Below are positions 8,191-15,331 of a stretch of 64,000 nucleotides of DNA, piece by piece (the first letter of the stretch is position 1; each line of letters opens with the position of its first letter). A program made the translations under genes and the position numbers. The stretch is taken from the NCBI RefSeq assembly GCF_902506205.1, contig NZ_LR732816.1, forward strand, positions 718,863 through 782,862. Reading direction: 5' to 3'. A model generated the notes under the pieces. The model saw only the letters and a program-made list of their open reading frames with translations. It was not told where the DNA came from and searched no databases. The DNA comes from Brevundimonas sp. G8 (GTDB lineage Bacteria; Pseudomonadota; Alphaproteobacteria; Caulobacterales; Caulobacteraceae).

Positions 8191-8805
8191 TCAGCTATGG
8201 GCGAAGATGTCGATCTCGTCCCAGCCGGCGAGATCGAGCGCCGAACGGGTCGGCAGGAAGTCGAAACATTTGGCCGCCAGCTCGGCGCGCCCCTCGCGCG
8301 CCAGCATCAGGTCCAGCTTGGCCTTGGCCGCATGCAGATAAAGGACGTCCGAAGCGGCGTAATCTAGCTGCGCCTGGGTCAGTGTTTCCGCGCCCCAGTC
8401 CGACGACTGCTGGGCCTTGGACAGATCCACGCCCACCGTCTCGCGCACCACGTCCTTCAGCCCGTGCCGGTCGGTATAGGTCCGCGCCAGCTTGGAGGCG
8501 ATCTTGGTGCAATAGACAGGCCGCGTCTCGACACCGAGGTGCAACAGGAACATGCCGATGTCGAACCGGCCGAAGTGGAAGATCTTGGTCACCGCCGGAT
8601 CGGTCAGCACCCGCTTCAGGTTCGGACAATCATAGTCCGGTCGTCTCATCCGCACGACATGGGCGTTCCCGTCGCCGGACGACAGCTGCACCACGCACAG
8701 CGGATCGCGGCGGAAGCGCAGGCCCATGGTCTCGGAATCGATGGCGACTTCGGGCCCCAGGTCCAGGTCGTCGGGCAGGTCGCCCTCGTGCAGGTAAACG
8801 GTCAT
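8191..8805 (-). CDS. RNase D-like 3'-5' exonuclease (DEDDy, no HRDC domain)
   Basis: A 204-residue protein made only of a DnaQ/RNase D-type exonuclease domain. The catalytic residues can be placed: D23 and E25 in AIDSETMGL, D82 in FHFGRFDIG, and Y149/D153 in YAASD. The C-terminal HRDC domains of full RNase D are missing. It probably trims RNA 3' ends. ATG 8805 was chosen because the domain starts immediately; longer in-frame starts run through the tRNA. It heads the lpt cluster, an arrangement that recurs in Alphaproteobacteria. Confidence 0.9.
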   Translation of the reverse strand: MTVYLHEGDLPDDLDLGPEVAIDSETMGLRFRRDPLCVVQLSSGDGNAHVVRMRRPDYDCPNLKRVLTDPAVTKIFHFGRFDIGMFLLHLGVETRPVYCTKIASKLARTYTDRHGLKDVVRETVGVDLSKAQQSSDWGAETLTQAQLDYAASDVLYLHAAKAKLDLMLAREGRAELAAKCFDFLPTRSALDLAGWDEIDIFAHS

Positions 8806-8868
8806 GCTCTGGCTCTTACACGGCGAACGCGGCGGGCGAAACGGGCAAGCTTGGGCGCTGAAACAACA

Positions 8869-8898
8869 ACGGCGTCGTGTCCAAGGACACGACGCCGT
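8869..8898 (-). terminator. Intrinsic terminator of tRNA-Leu
   Basis: A perfect 14-bp stem (8869-8882 with 8885-8898) and 2-nt spacer lie directly after the tRNA in its direction of transcription, followed by GTTGTTGTTT on the minus strand. This is a typical rho-independent terminator just beyond the encoded CCA. Confidence 0.85.
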
Positions 8899-8906
8899 CT
8901 GAAAGA

Positions 8907-8993
<87 letters not shown>

Positions 8994-9217
8994 CCCGTCG
9001 GCAGCGCCTTGCGGCGTTTCCATCGGGAAGGCGCGGACCTCTAAGGGAGGCTCCGGGCGGGGTCAACAAGGATTTTTCTCGCCATGTCGTTTTATTCCGC
9101 AAGCGGCGCTTCAAGCCTTGCCGCATAGCCTTTCGGACCCGCGTTCAACGGAGACTTAACGTCCGCTAAGCCTCTTTTCTAACCCCGTCTTGAGGTTGGG
9201 CCGCCTAGAAGCGCCCC

Positions 9218-10072
9218 ATGGCGGACCCGTCCCTCAGCCCCCAAACGCCCGAACGCCGCGCCAAGCCGCGCGCGCCATTCCGCCAGCGCCGCCGCGCCCA
9301 CGAGCGCGTGCGTATGCTCGGTCAGCCGGTCGATCTGGTGAAGCCGGAAGAGGTTCTGCACCATGTGCAGCAGGCGGTGCTTCAGGGCGAGAAGAGCCTG
9401 ATCGCCAATCACAATCTGCACAGCCTGTATCTGATCCAGAAACGCCCCGAGCTGGCGGCCTTCTATGATCGGGCCGACCTGGTCGAGGTCGATTCCACCC
9501 CCCTGCTGTGGTTCTCGCGCGCGCTGGGCCTGCACAGCCGGGGCTTTCACCGCTGCACCTATCTGGACTGGCGCGACCATTTCTGGAGCGTGGCGAACCG
9601 CGAGGGCTGGCGCGTCATGTCCATCGGCGGCGCGCCCGGCGTCGGCGACGAGGCGGCCCGGCGGCTGAAGGCGCGCTATCCCGGCGCCGACATCGCCATC
9701 CACCACGGCTTCTTCGACGCCCGTCGCGACGGGCCCGAGAACGCGACGGTTCTCGCTCAGGTGACGGCCTTCCAGCCCCACATCCTCTTCGTCGGCATGG
9801 GGATGCCGCGCCAGGAGCTGTGGATCGCCGACAACTTCGACCGCCTGCCCGATTGCATCATCCTGTCGGTCGGCGCCGCCTTCGACTATGAGGCGGGCGT
9901 CCAGAGCGCGGCCCCGCGCTGGATGGGGCGGGTCGGAATCGAATGGGCCTATCGCCTGTTGCACGACCCCAAACGGCTGTTCGTCCGCTACTGCGTCGAG
10001 CCCTGGACTCTGCTGCCCTTGGCTTTGCGCGACATCCGCGACGCCCGACGCCGCCGGTCTCCCCCCGCCTGA
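9218..10072 (+). CDS. WecG/TagA/CpsF family glycosyltransferase
   Basis: A 284-residue GT26-family enzyme. Family marks are the ANHNLHSLYL and DLVEVDSTPLLWFSRALG region (about residues 65-105), the GGAPGVG turn, and ILFVGMGMPRQELWI (about residues 187-201). These enzymes transfer a UDP-sugar onto a lipid-linked acceptor in surface polysaccharide synthesis. In Caulobacter the holdfast enzyme HfsJ belongs to this family, so a holdfast role is possible but not shown. The N-terminus is basic and proline-rich. Gene order with an FAD protein and a Wza-like exporter supports a polysaccharide locus. A TTAA-type box lies upstream at about 9152-9166. Confidence 0.88.
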   Translation: MADPSLSPQTPERRAKPRAPFRQRRRAHERVRMLGQPVDLVKPEEVLHHVQQAVLQGEKSLIANHNLHSLYLIQKRPELAAFYDRADLVEVDSTPLLWFSRALGLHSRGFHRCTYLDWRDHFWSVANREGWRVMSIGGAPGVGDEAARRLKARYPGADIAIHHGFFDARRDGPENATVLAQVTAFQPHILFVGMGMPRQELWIADNFDRLPDCIILSVGAAFDYEAGVQSAAPRWMGRVGIEWAYRLLHDPKRLFVRYCVEPWTLLPLALRDIRDARRRRSPPA

Positions 10073-10171
10073 TCACTTTATTCCTACTGGTCAGATAGAT
10101 ATTTATCGCCATGATCGGACCCCGCCCGTCGTGTGCTATCGACACGGACGGAAACCGGAACAGGGGCGCGA

Positions 10172-11503
10172 ATGCCACAGCAGAATGGACCGCATGTCGC
10201 CATCGTCGGCGCGGGTTTCAGCGGCCTGCTAACCGCCGTCAATCTGCTGAAGGCCTCTCCACATGTGCGGGTCACCCTGATCGAACGACGCGGCGTCTTT
10301 GGTCCCGGCACGGCCTATGACACCGGCAATCCCGGTCATCTGCTGAACGTCCGTCTGGACAATATGAGCGCCTTTCCCGACCAGCCGGGGCATCTGGCCG
10401 ACTGGCTGGCGGAACAGCCGTCGTGGCGCGCCCAGGACGGCTTCATCACCCGCGGCGTCTATGGCGAATATCTGCGCTTCCTGCTGGACGAGGCGCTGGA
10501 CGACGCCCCCGACCGGCTGACCCTGATCGGCGGCGAGGCCCGCTCCATCGATCGCCAGGACGACGGCTGGCATATCGCTGCCAGCGACGGCGAGATCACG
10601 GCCGATCAGGTGGTGCTGGCCCTGGGCAATCTAGAACCCGCCTCGCCCCCCGGCGTCGAGGCCGAGGTTCGGAACTCTCCCGCCTATGTCGAGAACCCCT
10701 GGCGGTTCGATCCCCACTCGGCCGGCGACGCGCGCAACGTCCTGCTGATCGGTTCGGGCCTGACGATGGTGGATGCGGCCCTGACGCTGCGCCGACCGGG
10801 ACGCAGGCTGACCGCCCTGTCGCGTCACGGCCTCCTGCCCCGCGCCCACGCCACCGTCCCCCCGGGCACCTATGCCGGGACCTTTGCCGGCAGCCCCTCC
10901 CAGATCCTGAAACAGGTTCGCGCCGCGACGGCGCAGGCCGATTGGCGCGCCGTCTTCGATACGCTGCGCCATTCCGCTCGCGACATCTGGCGCGGTTGGT
11001 CGCAGGTCGAACGCAGCCGCTTCCTGCGGCACCTTCGCCCGCTGTGGGACGTCCATCGTCACCGCCTGTCGCCCGGCCCGGCGCGTGACATCCACTCCAT
11101 GCTGGCCGGCGGCGAGCTGACCATCCTGGCGGGCAAGCTGACCGAGCTGAAGACCACCGACGTGATCGAGGTTTCCTGGCGTCCGCGCGGGAAGAAACGC
11201 GCCATCCGCGACCGCTTCGACCTGGTGGTGAACTGCACCGGCCCGCTGGGCGTGATCTCCAAGAGCACCGAGCCGATGATCCGCGACATCCTGGACAAGG
11301 GTTACGGCCGCCCCGACCCCCTGGGCCTGGGCCTTCAGGTCGACGACGACGGCCGGCTGATGGACGGGGCGGGCGGACCGGCCAAGGGACTGCACGCCAT
11401 CGGCCCCCTGACGCGCGGCGCCTTTTGGGAAATGACCGCCGTGCCCGACCTGCGCGGCCAGGCCCGCGACCTGGCCCACCGTATTCTGTCGGATCGGTCC
11501 TAG
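10172..11503 (+). CDS. FAD/NAD(P)-binding protein (NAD_binding_9 type)
   Basis: A 443-residue flavoprotein. The N-terminal dinucleotide fold is HVAIVGAGFSGLLTAVNLL, and a second GSGLT turn (VLLIGSGLTMVDAALTL) lies near residue 190, with VVNCTGPLGV toward the end. This pattern matches the family once annotated as hydroxyacylglutathione-hydrolase-like or FAD-NAD(P)-binding proteins; the substrate is unknown. ATG 10172 is preceded by AGGGG and starts just before the Rossmann fold; a start at 10133 would add 13 residues. It lies between a glycosyltransferase and a polysaccharide-export gene. Confidence 0.85.
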   Translation: MPQQNGPHVAIVGAGFSGLLTAVNLLKASPHVRVTLIERRGVFGPGTAYDTGNPGHLLNVRLDNMSAFPDQPGHLADWLAEQPSWRAQDGFITRGVYGEYLRFLLDEALDDAPDRLTLIGGEARSIDRQDDGWHIAASDGEITADQVVLALGNLEPASPPGVEAEVRNSPAYVENPWRFDPHSAGDARNVLLIGSGLTMVDAALTLRRPGRRLTALSRHGLLPRAHATVPPGTYAGTFAGSPSQILKQVRAATAQADWRAVFDTLRHSARDIWRGWSQVERSRFLRHLRPLWDVHRHRLSPGPARDIHSMLAGGELTILAGKLTELKTTDVIEVSWRPRGKKRAIRDRFDLVVNCTGPLGVISKSTEPMIRDILDKGYGRPDPLGLGLQVDDDGRLMDGAGGPAKGLHAIGPLTRGAFWEMTAVPDLRGQARDLAHRILSDRS

Positions 11504-11559
11504 ACCCGAACAACCGACGCGTTTAGCTTCCACACCCAGGAAGTCGGGGAAGGGCTGAC

Positions 11560-12108
11560 ATGCGGCAAGGACGGCGCACCGGCATAATCGGCTTGGCCCT
11601 CATGGTCGCATTGGCGTTCGCCCTGGCCGGCTTCGCGCCCCAAACGGTCCCGGATTATCGCCTGGCCTCCGCCGACAAGGTGCGCATCGACGTCTTCGGC
11701 GAGGAAGCTCTGGGGGGCGAGTTCGTCGTCAACGCCGAGGGCAAGCTCGCCCTGCCCCTGATCGGCGAAATCCAGGCCGCCGGCCTGACGGTCGCCCAGC
11801 TTCAGGACGCCGTCGCCCAGGCCCTGCGCCAAGGCTATCTGAACCAGCCCCGCGTCACCGCCCATGTGATGGCATATCGCCCCATCTACATCCTGGGCGA
11901 GGTCAATCGGCCGGGCGAATACCCCTATGTCCCGGACCTGACGGCCCTGAACGCCGTGGCGACGGCCCAGGGCTTCACCTACCGCGCCAACACCCGCCGC
12001 ATCTTCGTGCGCCGCGCAGGCTCGCAGACCGAAGAGCCCCAGCCGCTGACCGCCGACACGCGCGTCTCGCCCGGCGACACCCTGCGGATCGGCGAGCGGT
12101 ATTTCTGA
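11560..12108 (+). CDS. Polysaccharide biosynthesis/export protein (Wza-like)
   Basis: A 182-residue secreted protein: signal peptide (about residues 1-28) without an obvious lipobox cysteine, then a poly_export domain (YRLASADKVRIDVFGEEALGGEF) and an SLBB beta-grasp domain (PIYILGEVNRPGEYPYVPDLTALNAVATAQG). It resembles the periplasmic ring part of outer-membrane polysaccharide exporters, in a short single-SLBB form. It probably works with the upstream glycosyltransferase in an exported glycan pathway. A large nested inverted repeat follows the gene. Confidence 0.9.
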   Translation: MRQGRRTGIIGLALMVALAFALAGFAPQTVPDYRLASADKVRIDVFGEEALGGEFVVNAEGKLALPLIGEIQAAGLTVAQLQDAVAQALRQGYLNQPRVTAHVMAYRPIYILGEVNRPGEYPYVPDLTALNAVATAQGFTYRANTRRIFVRRAGSQTEEPQPLTADTRVSPGDTLRIGERYF

Positions 12109-12140
12109 CGTTCAGTCCGTCCGCCCCTCACCCCAATCGT

Positions 12141-12248
12141 CGTCATCCTAGGCCTTGTGCCTAGGATCCAGAATCCCGGTGGTGGACGGAGGGTGCGCAG
12201 CCTTCGACATCGAGCGCATGGATCCTAGGCACAAGGCCTAGGATGACG
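12141..12248. repeat. Nested 30-bp perfect inverted repeat
   Basis: Two perfect 30-bp inverted arms (12141-12170 and 12219-12248) surround a 48-bp centre. Each arm also folds on itself through TCCTAGGC and GCCTAGGA, so the region can form either two small hairpins or one long one. It lies between the convergent export gene and fliE. It resembles CGTCATCC...GGATCCA type intergenic repeats that are common in Alphaproteobacteria; a terminator function is possible. Confidence 0.85.
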
Positions 12249-12298
12249 GGCTTGAAATGGAGATGTCTTTCAAGAAGCGCCGCGAGAGCGCGACGCCC

Positions 12299-12601
12299 TC
12301 AGATCGGCATCGCCATGATTTCCTTGTAGGCGGAAATCACCTGGTCGCGCACCGAGATCACCGTCTCCAACGACGCCTCGGCCGAACTCAGCGCCGTGAC
12401 CACATCGATCAGATTGCCTTGGCCCTGAACCGACTTCGTCATCTGGGTTTCGGCCGCGCGCGACTGCTGGGTCATGTCGGTCATGGCGTTCTTGACCAGG
12501 TCGGCGAAGCCGCCGTCGCCTGCGCCCGGCGCTTGCGCTGCTGTAGGCATGGCGCCGCCCTGGACGGCGGCATAGGCCTTGGCGGCCATCATCGGGTTCA
12601 T
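12299..12601 (-). CDS. fliE: Flagellar hook-basal body protein FliE
   Basis: A 100-residue FliE, the adaptor that links the MS ring to the rod. The C-terminal helix is characteristic (DVVTALSSAEASLETVISVRDQVISAYKEIMAMPI). It is the last gene of a flgB-flgC-fliE unit on the minus strand, 10 bp after flgC. Confidence 0.95.
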   Translation of the reverse strand: MNPMMAAKAYAAVQGGAMPTAAQAPGAGDGGFADLVKNAMTDMTQQSRAAETQMTKSVQGQGNLIDVVTALSSAEASLETVISVRDQVISAYKEIMAMPI

Positions 12602-12611
12602 GGCCTAGTCC

Positions 12612-13031
12612 TCAGCGTTTGATGATGTCGAGCGTGCGGCTGTCCATCGACCGCGCCGTCTCGATGACGTTCAGATTGGCTTCGTAGGCGCGCTGCGCCT
12701 CGCGCATGTCCATCGCCTCGACCAGAGTGTCCACGTTCGGCCGCATCACATAGCCCTGGGCGTTCGCGGCCGGGTGCGACGGGTCGTAGTCCATCTTGAA
12801 GTCGCCCTGGTCGGGCCGGACCTCGGCCAGGGTGACGCCTGTCGCGCCATCGACCTCGCGCGCCTGGAAGACGGGGATCTGGCGGCGATAGGGCTCGCCG
12901 CCCGGCGTGCGGGCCGTCGACTGGGCGTTGGCGATGTTCTCGGCGATGACGCGCATGCGCGACTGCTGGGCCTTCAGGGCCGAGGCCGCCACGGCCATGG
13001 TGCTGTTCGAGGGCGCGATAGGATCAGGCAT
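12612..13031 (-). CDS. flgC: Flagellar basal-body rod protein FlgC
   Basis: A 139-residue proximal rod protein. The N-terminal rod motif (ASALKAQQSRMRVIAENIANAQST) and the C-terminal LVEAMDMREAQRAYEANLNVIETARSM helix are typical of the FlgBCFG rod/hook family. It is exported by the flagellar type III system and builds the rod above FliE. It lies 25 bp after flgB. Confidence 0.96.
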   Translation of the reverse strand: MPDPIAPSNSTMAVAASALKAQQSRMRVIAENIANAQSTARTPGGEPYRRQIPVFQAREVDGATGVTLAEVRPDQGDFKMDYDPSHPAANAQGYVMRPNVDTLVEAMDMREAQRAYEANLNVIETARSMDSRTLDIIKR

Positions 13032-13056
13032 TTATCAGTCCTTCTCAGCCACGGGC

Positions 13057-13461
13057 TCAGCCGCCGGGCCGCTTGGCGGCCATGCGGATCATGGACATGG
13101 ATTTCTGGTAGAAGCCGATGGCGGCGTCATAGGCCATGCGGCTCTCGGCCATCTTCAGCATCTGCTCCTCGACCACGACCGAGTTGCCGTCCAGCGTGGT
13201 CTCGGAATCGGGCGACTTGGTCGGATCGAACCGCACCGGCGACCCTGCCGGCGCGATATGGGCGGCGTTGGTGCGCACCATCTGCAGCCCCCCGCCCGAC
13301 CGCATGGCGGCGGCGAAGTCGGTCGGCTGCTTCAGGTCGCGACCGACGAAGCCGGGCGTATCGGCGTTGGCGACGTTCTCGGCGATCACCCGCTGGCGCT
13401 CGTCCAGCCAGCCCAGCCGGCCCTTGATCTGCCCCAGCAGTGGTATGTCGGCGACGCCCAT
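13057..13461 (-). CDS. flgB: Flagellar basal-body rod protein FlgB
   Basis: A 134-residue proximal rod protein with the rod motif ERQRVIAENVANADTPGFVGRDL and a C-terminal helix (QMLKMAESRMAYDAAIGFYQKSMSM). It is the first gene of the flgB-flgC-fliE unit. Its upstream region is shared with the divergent fliO-fliP genes and holds TTAA-type boxes like those bound by CtrA, which controls class II flagellar genes in Caulobacter. Confidence 0.95.
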   Translation of the reverse strand: MGVADIPLLGQIKGRLGWLDERQRVIAENVANADTPGFVGRDLKQPTDFAAAMRSGGGLQMVRTNAAHIAPAGSPVRFDPTKSPDSETTLDGNSVVVEEQMLKMAESRMAYDAAIGFYQKSMSMIRMAAKRPGG

Positions 13462-13518
13462 GGCGATCTCCCGTGCGACGCGGATGCGCGCGATCGGCAG
13501 AAAATGCCGCCTCCATGG

Positions 13519-13563
13519 TTAATAACCCCTTATCTCAACGCCTCGTTAACCGTGGTGGTTAAC
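13519..13563. promoter_or_regulatory. CtrA-like boxes between flgB and fliO
   Basis: In the divergent flgB/fliO gap, TTAA-N7-TTAT occurs at 13519-13533, close to the CtrA consensus TTAA-N7-TTAA. A perfect palindrome GTTAACC-GTGGT-GGTTAAC follows at 13545-13563 and contains two TTAA half-sites nine bases apart. Early flagellar genes in Caulobacterales are CtrA targets, so this is a likely cell-cycle control region. The binding is inferred. Confidence 0.55.
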
Positions 13564-13604
13564 AGTTGTCCCCTAAGCGCCGACTGCGCGGGGCCTTGCA
13601 GCGT

Positions 13605-13880
13605 ATGAATTTCCTCGATCTCGTCCGGGCGGTCTTCGGCCTGGCCTTCACCCTCGGCCTGATCGGGATCGTGGCTTGGGCCGCGCGTCGCTATGCGCCC
13701 CAGCTCATGGCCAAGCTCAGCGCCGAACGCGGCGCCCGCCGGCTTCAGGTGGTCGAGACCCTGGTCCTGGACCCCGCCCGCCGCCTGGTCCTGGTCCGCG
13801 TCGATGACGAGGAACGGCTGATCCTGCTGGGCGAAGGCCGCGAACTGATCGAGCCGCGCCAGCAGGGGTCCGACAAATGA
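13605..13880 (+). CDS. fliO: Flagellar biosynthetic protein FliO
   Basis: A 91-residue protein with one N-terminal membrane helix (FLDLVRAVFGLAFTLGLIGIVAWAARRY) and a short cytoplasmic domain (RRLQVVETLVLDPARRLVLVRVDDEERLILLG) typical of FliO, a scaffold for FliP ring assembly in the flagellar export apparatus. ATG 13605 begins at the membrane helix; an in-frame ATG at 13566 would add 13 basic residues. Its stop overlaps an ATG (ATGA at 13877) that would be the ancestral fliP start, but a repeat now separates that ATG from the FliP signal peptide. Confidence 0.88.
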   Translation: MNFLDLVRAVFGLAFTLGLIGIVAWAARRYAPQLMAKLSAERGARRLQVVETLVLDPARRLVLVRVDDEERLILLGEGRELIEPRQQGSDK

Positions 13881-13894
13881 GCGGCCGTAACACC

Positions 13895-14056
13895 CGTCCC
13901 CCTCCCCGCTCCGGGGAGGGTCGTCGCGCAGCGACGGGGTGGGGGCGGCTTGGCAAGGCCGCACTGCTGGATACAGGAAAGATCGGTGGGGCGTCGCCTT
14001 GCCCTCCCCACCCGACCTCGCTCCGCTCGGCCACCCTCCCCCGCAGGGGGAGGGAG
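13895..14056. repeat. Hairpin repeat element inside the 5' end of fliP
   Basis: The block begins with hairpin CCCTCCCCG-CTC-CGGGGAGGG (13900-13920) and ends with CCCTCCCCC-GCA-GGGGGAGGG (14034-14054), with TCGTCGCGCAGCGACGGGGTGGGG near the left end as in other intergenic copies. It is open in the fliP frame by chance of base composition. It looks like an intergenic mobile repeat that inserted at the fliO-fliP junction. Confidence 0.7.
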
Positions 14057-14059
14057 AAG

Positions 14060-14860
14060 GTGTTCGCCACTCCCACGGGCGCCGAGCTGAAACGCGCGGC
14101 CCTGCTGTCGCTGTTCACCACACTGGTCTGCCTGGCCTGGCCCGTCGCGGCCCTGGCGCAACAGGCGGCGCAGAGCGGTTCGGCGCTCAACATCGACCTG
14201 GGCACCGGCGCCGGCCTGACCCAGCGGGTGGTCCAGCTGGTCGGTCTGATGACCGTGCTGTCGCTGGCCCCGTCCATCGTCATCATGACCACCAGCTTCG
14301 TGCGGATCATTGTGGTCCTGTCGCTGCTGCGCACGGCGCTCGGCCTTCAGCAGTCGCCGCCGAACGCCGTCCTGGTGTCCCTGTCGCTATTCCTTTCCGC
14401 CATCGTCATGGCCCCGACCTGGCAGGACGCCTATGATTCGGGCATCCGTCCGCTGCTGGATCAGCAGATCGAACTGCCCCAGGCCTTCGATCAGGCGTCC
14501 GAACCTGTGAAAACCTTCATGCTGGCCCAGGTGGACCGCGGCGACCTCGCCCTGTTCACCCGCCTCAGCAAGATCGAGCCGCCCCAGAACGTTCAGGACC
14601 TGCCGCTGCGGGTGGTCACGCCGGCCTTCATGATCAGCGAGTTGAAGAAGGCGTTCGAAATCGGATTTCTCCTTTTCGTTCCGTTCCTTGTGATCGATCT
14701 GGTGGTGGCCAGCGTGCTGATGTCCATGGGTATGATGATGCTGCCTCCGGTAGTGGTCTCCCTACCGTTCAAGTTGATCTTCTTCGTGCTGGTGGACGGC
14801 TGGCGACTGGTCGCCGGAAGCCTGGTCGAGAGCTTCCAGCGGGCGTCCGGTACCGGATAA
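14060..14860 (+). CDS. fliP: Flagellar type III export protein FliP
   Basis: FliP is a core membrane component of the flagellar export gate. The body shows family motifs: VVQLVGLMTVLSLAPSIVIMTTSFVRIIVVLSLLR, QQSPPNAVLVSLSLFL, ELKKAFEIGFLLFVPFLVIDLVVASVLMSMGMMMLPP and LPFKLIFFVLVDGW. The frame is open back to ATG 13877, but the first 61 codons would be repeat-derived Arg/Gly/Pro-rich residues ahead of a cleavable signal peptide (LKRAALLSLFTTLVCLAWPVAALAQ). I therefore place the start at GTG 14060, with AGGGAG from the repeat as ribosome-binding site, giving 266 residues, a normal length. The alternative start remains possible. Confidence 0.9.
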   Translation: MFATPTGAELKRAALLSLFTTLVCLAWPVAALAQQAAQSGSALNIDLGTGAGLTQRVVQLVGLMTVLSLAPSIVIMTTSFVRIIVVLSLLRTALGLQQSPPNAVLVSLSLFLSAIVMAPTWQDAYDSGIRPLLDQQIELPQAFDQASEPVKTFMLAQVDRGDLALFTRLSKIEPPQNVQDLPLRVVTPAFMISELKKAFEIGFLLFVPFLVIDLVVASVLMSMGMMMLPPVVVSLPFKLIFFVLVDGWRLVAGSLVESFQRASGTG

Positions 14861-14974
14861 TCCCCCGCCCCATATGGCTTTCCGCGTCATAGGCGCTTGC
14901 AAAGCTAATCAAAATCCGTGTTGATCCCCCGGTCCTCGCCCTGAATCGGGCGACTAACACTGGAAACGCTTCTT

Positions 14975-15253
14975 ATGACCACTCAAGCCGAACTGATCGC
15001 CGCCGTCGCCAAAGACGCCGGTGTCTCGCAGGCCGACGCCGGCAAGGTGCTGACCGCCATCGTCGAAAACATCCACTCGACCCTGAAGTCGGGCGGCGAC
15101 ATCCGCATCTCGAACCTGGGCGTCTTCGACACCGCCGCCCGCGCCGAGCGCGAAGGCCGCAACCCGGCTACCGGCGCGACCATCAAGATCGCCGCCTCCA
15201 AGGCCGTGCGCTTCCGCGTCTCCAAGCCGCTGAAGGACGCCGTCAACGGCTAA
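14975..15253 (+). CDS. DNA-binding protein HU
   Basis: A 92-residue HU/IHF-family nucleoid protein. It begins TTQAELIAAVAKDAGVSQADAGKVL and carries the DNA-binding arm with GRNPATGATIKIAASKAVRF. It binds and bends DNA without strict sequence preference. It stands alone with its own upstream region and is followed by a terminator. HU rather than IHF is preferred from the typical HU N-terminus and arm sequence. Confidence 0.95.
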   Translation: MTTQAELIAAVAKDAGVSQADAGKVLTAIVENIHSTLKSGGDIRISNLGVFDTAARAEREGRNPATGATIKIAASKAVRFRVSKPLKDAVNG

Positions 15254-15291
15254 GCCTTTTCGGTCCCGCCAGGCGGGATCGACGATGCAAG

Positions 15292-15328
15292 ACGGGCGGG
15301 GGTCGCGATGCGATCTCCGCCCGTTTCA
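15292..15328 (+). terminator. Terminator after HU gene
   Basis: ACGGGCGG (15292-15299) and CCGCCCGT (15317-15324) form a perfect 8-bp stem with a 17-nt loop, followed by TTCAATTTC. A smaller hairpin TCCCGCC-A-GGCGGGA lies just upstream at about 15264-15278. The pair separates HU from the convergent TPR gene. Confidence 0.55.
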
Positions 15329-15331
15329 ATT

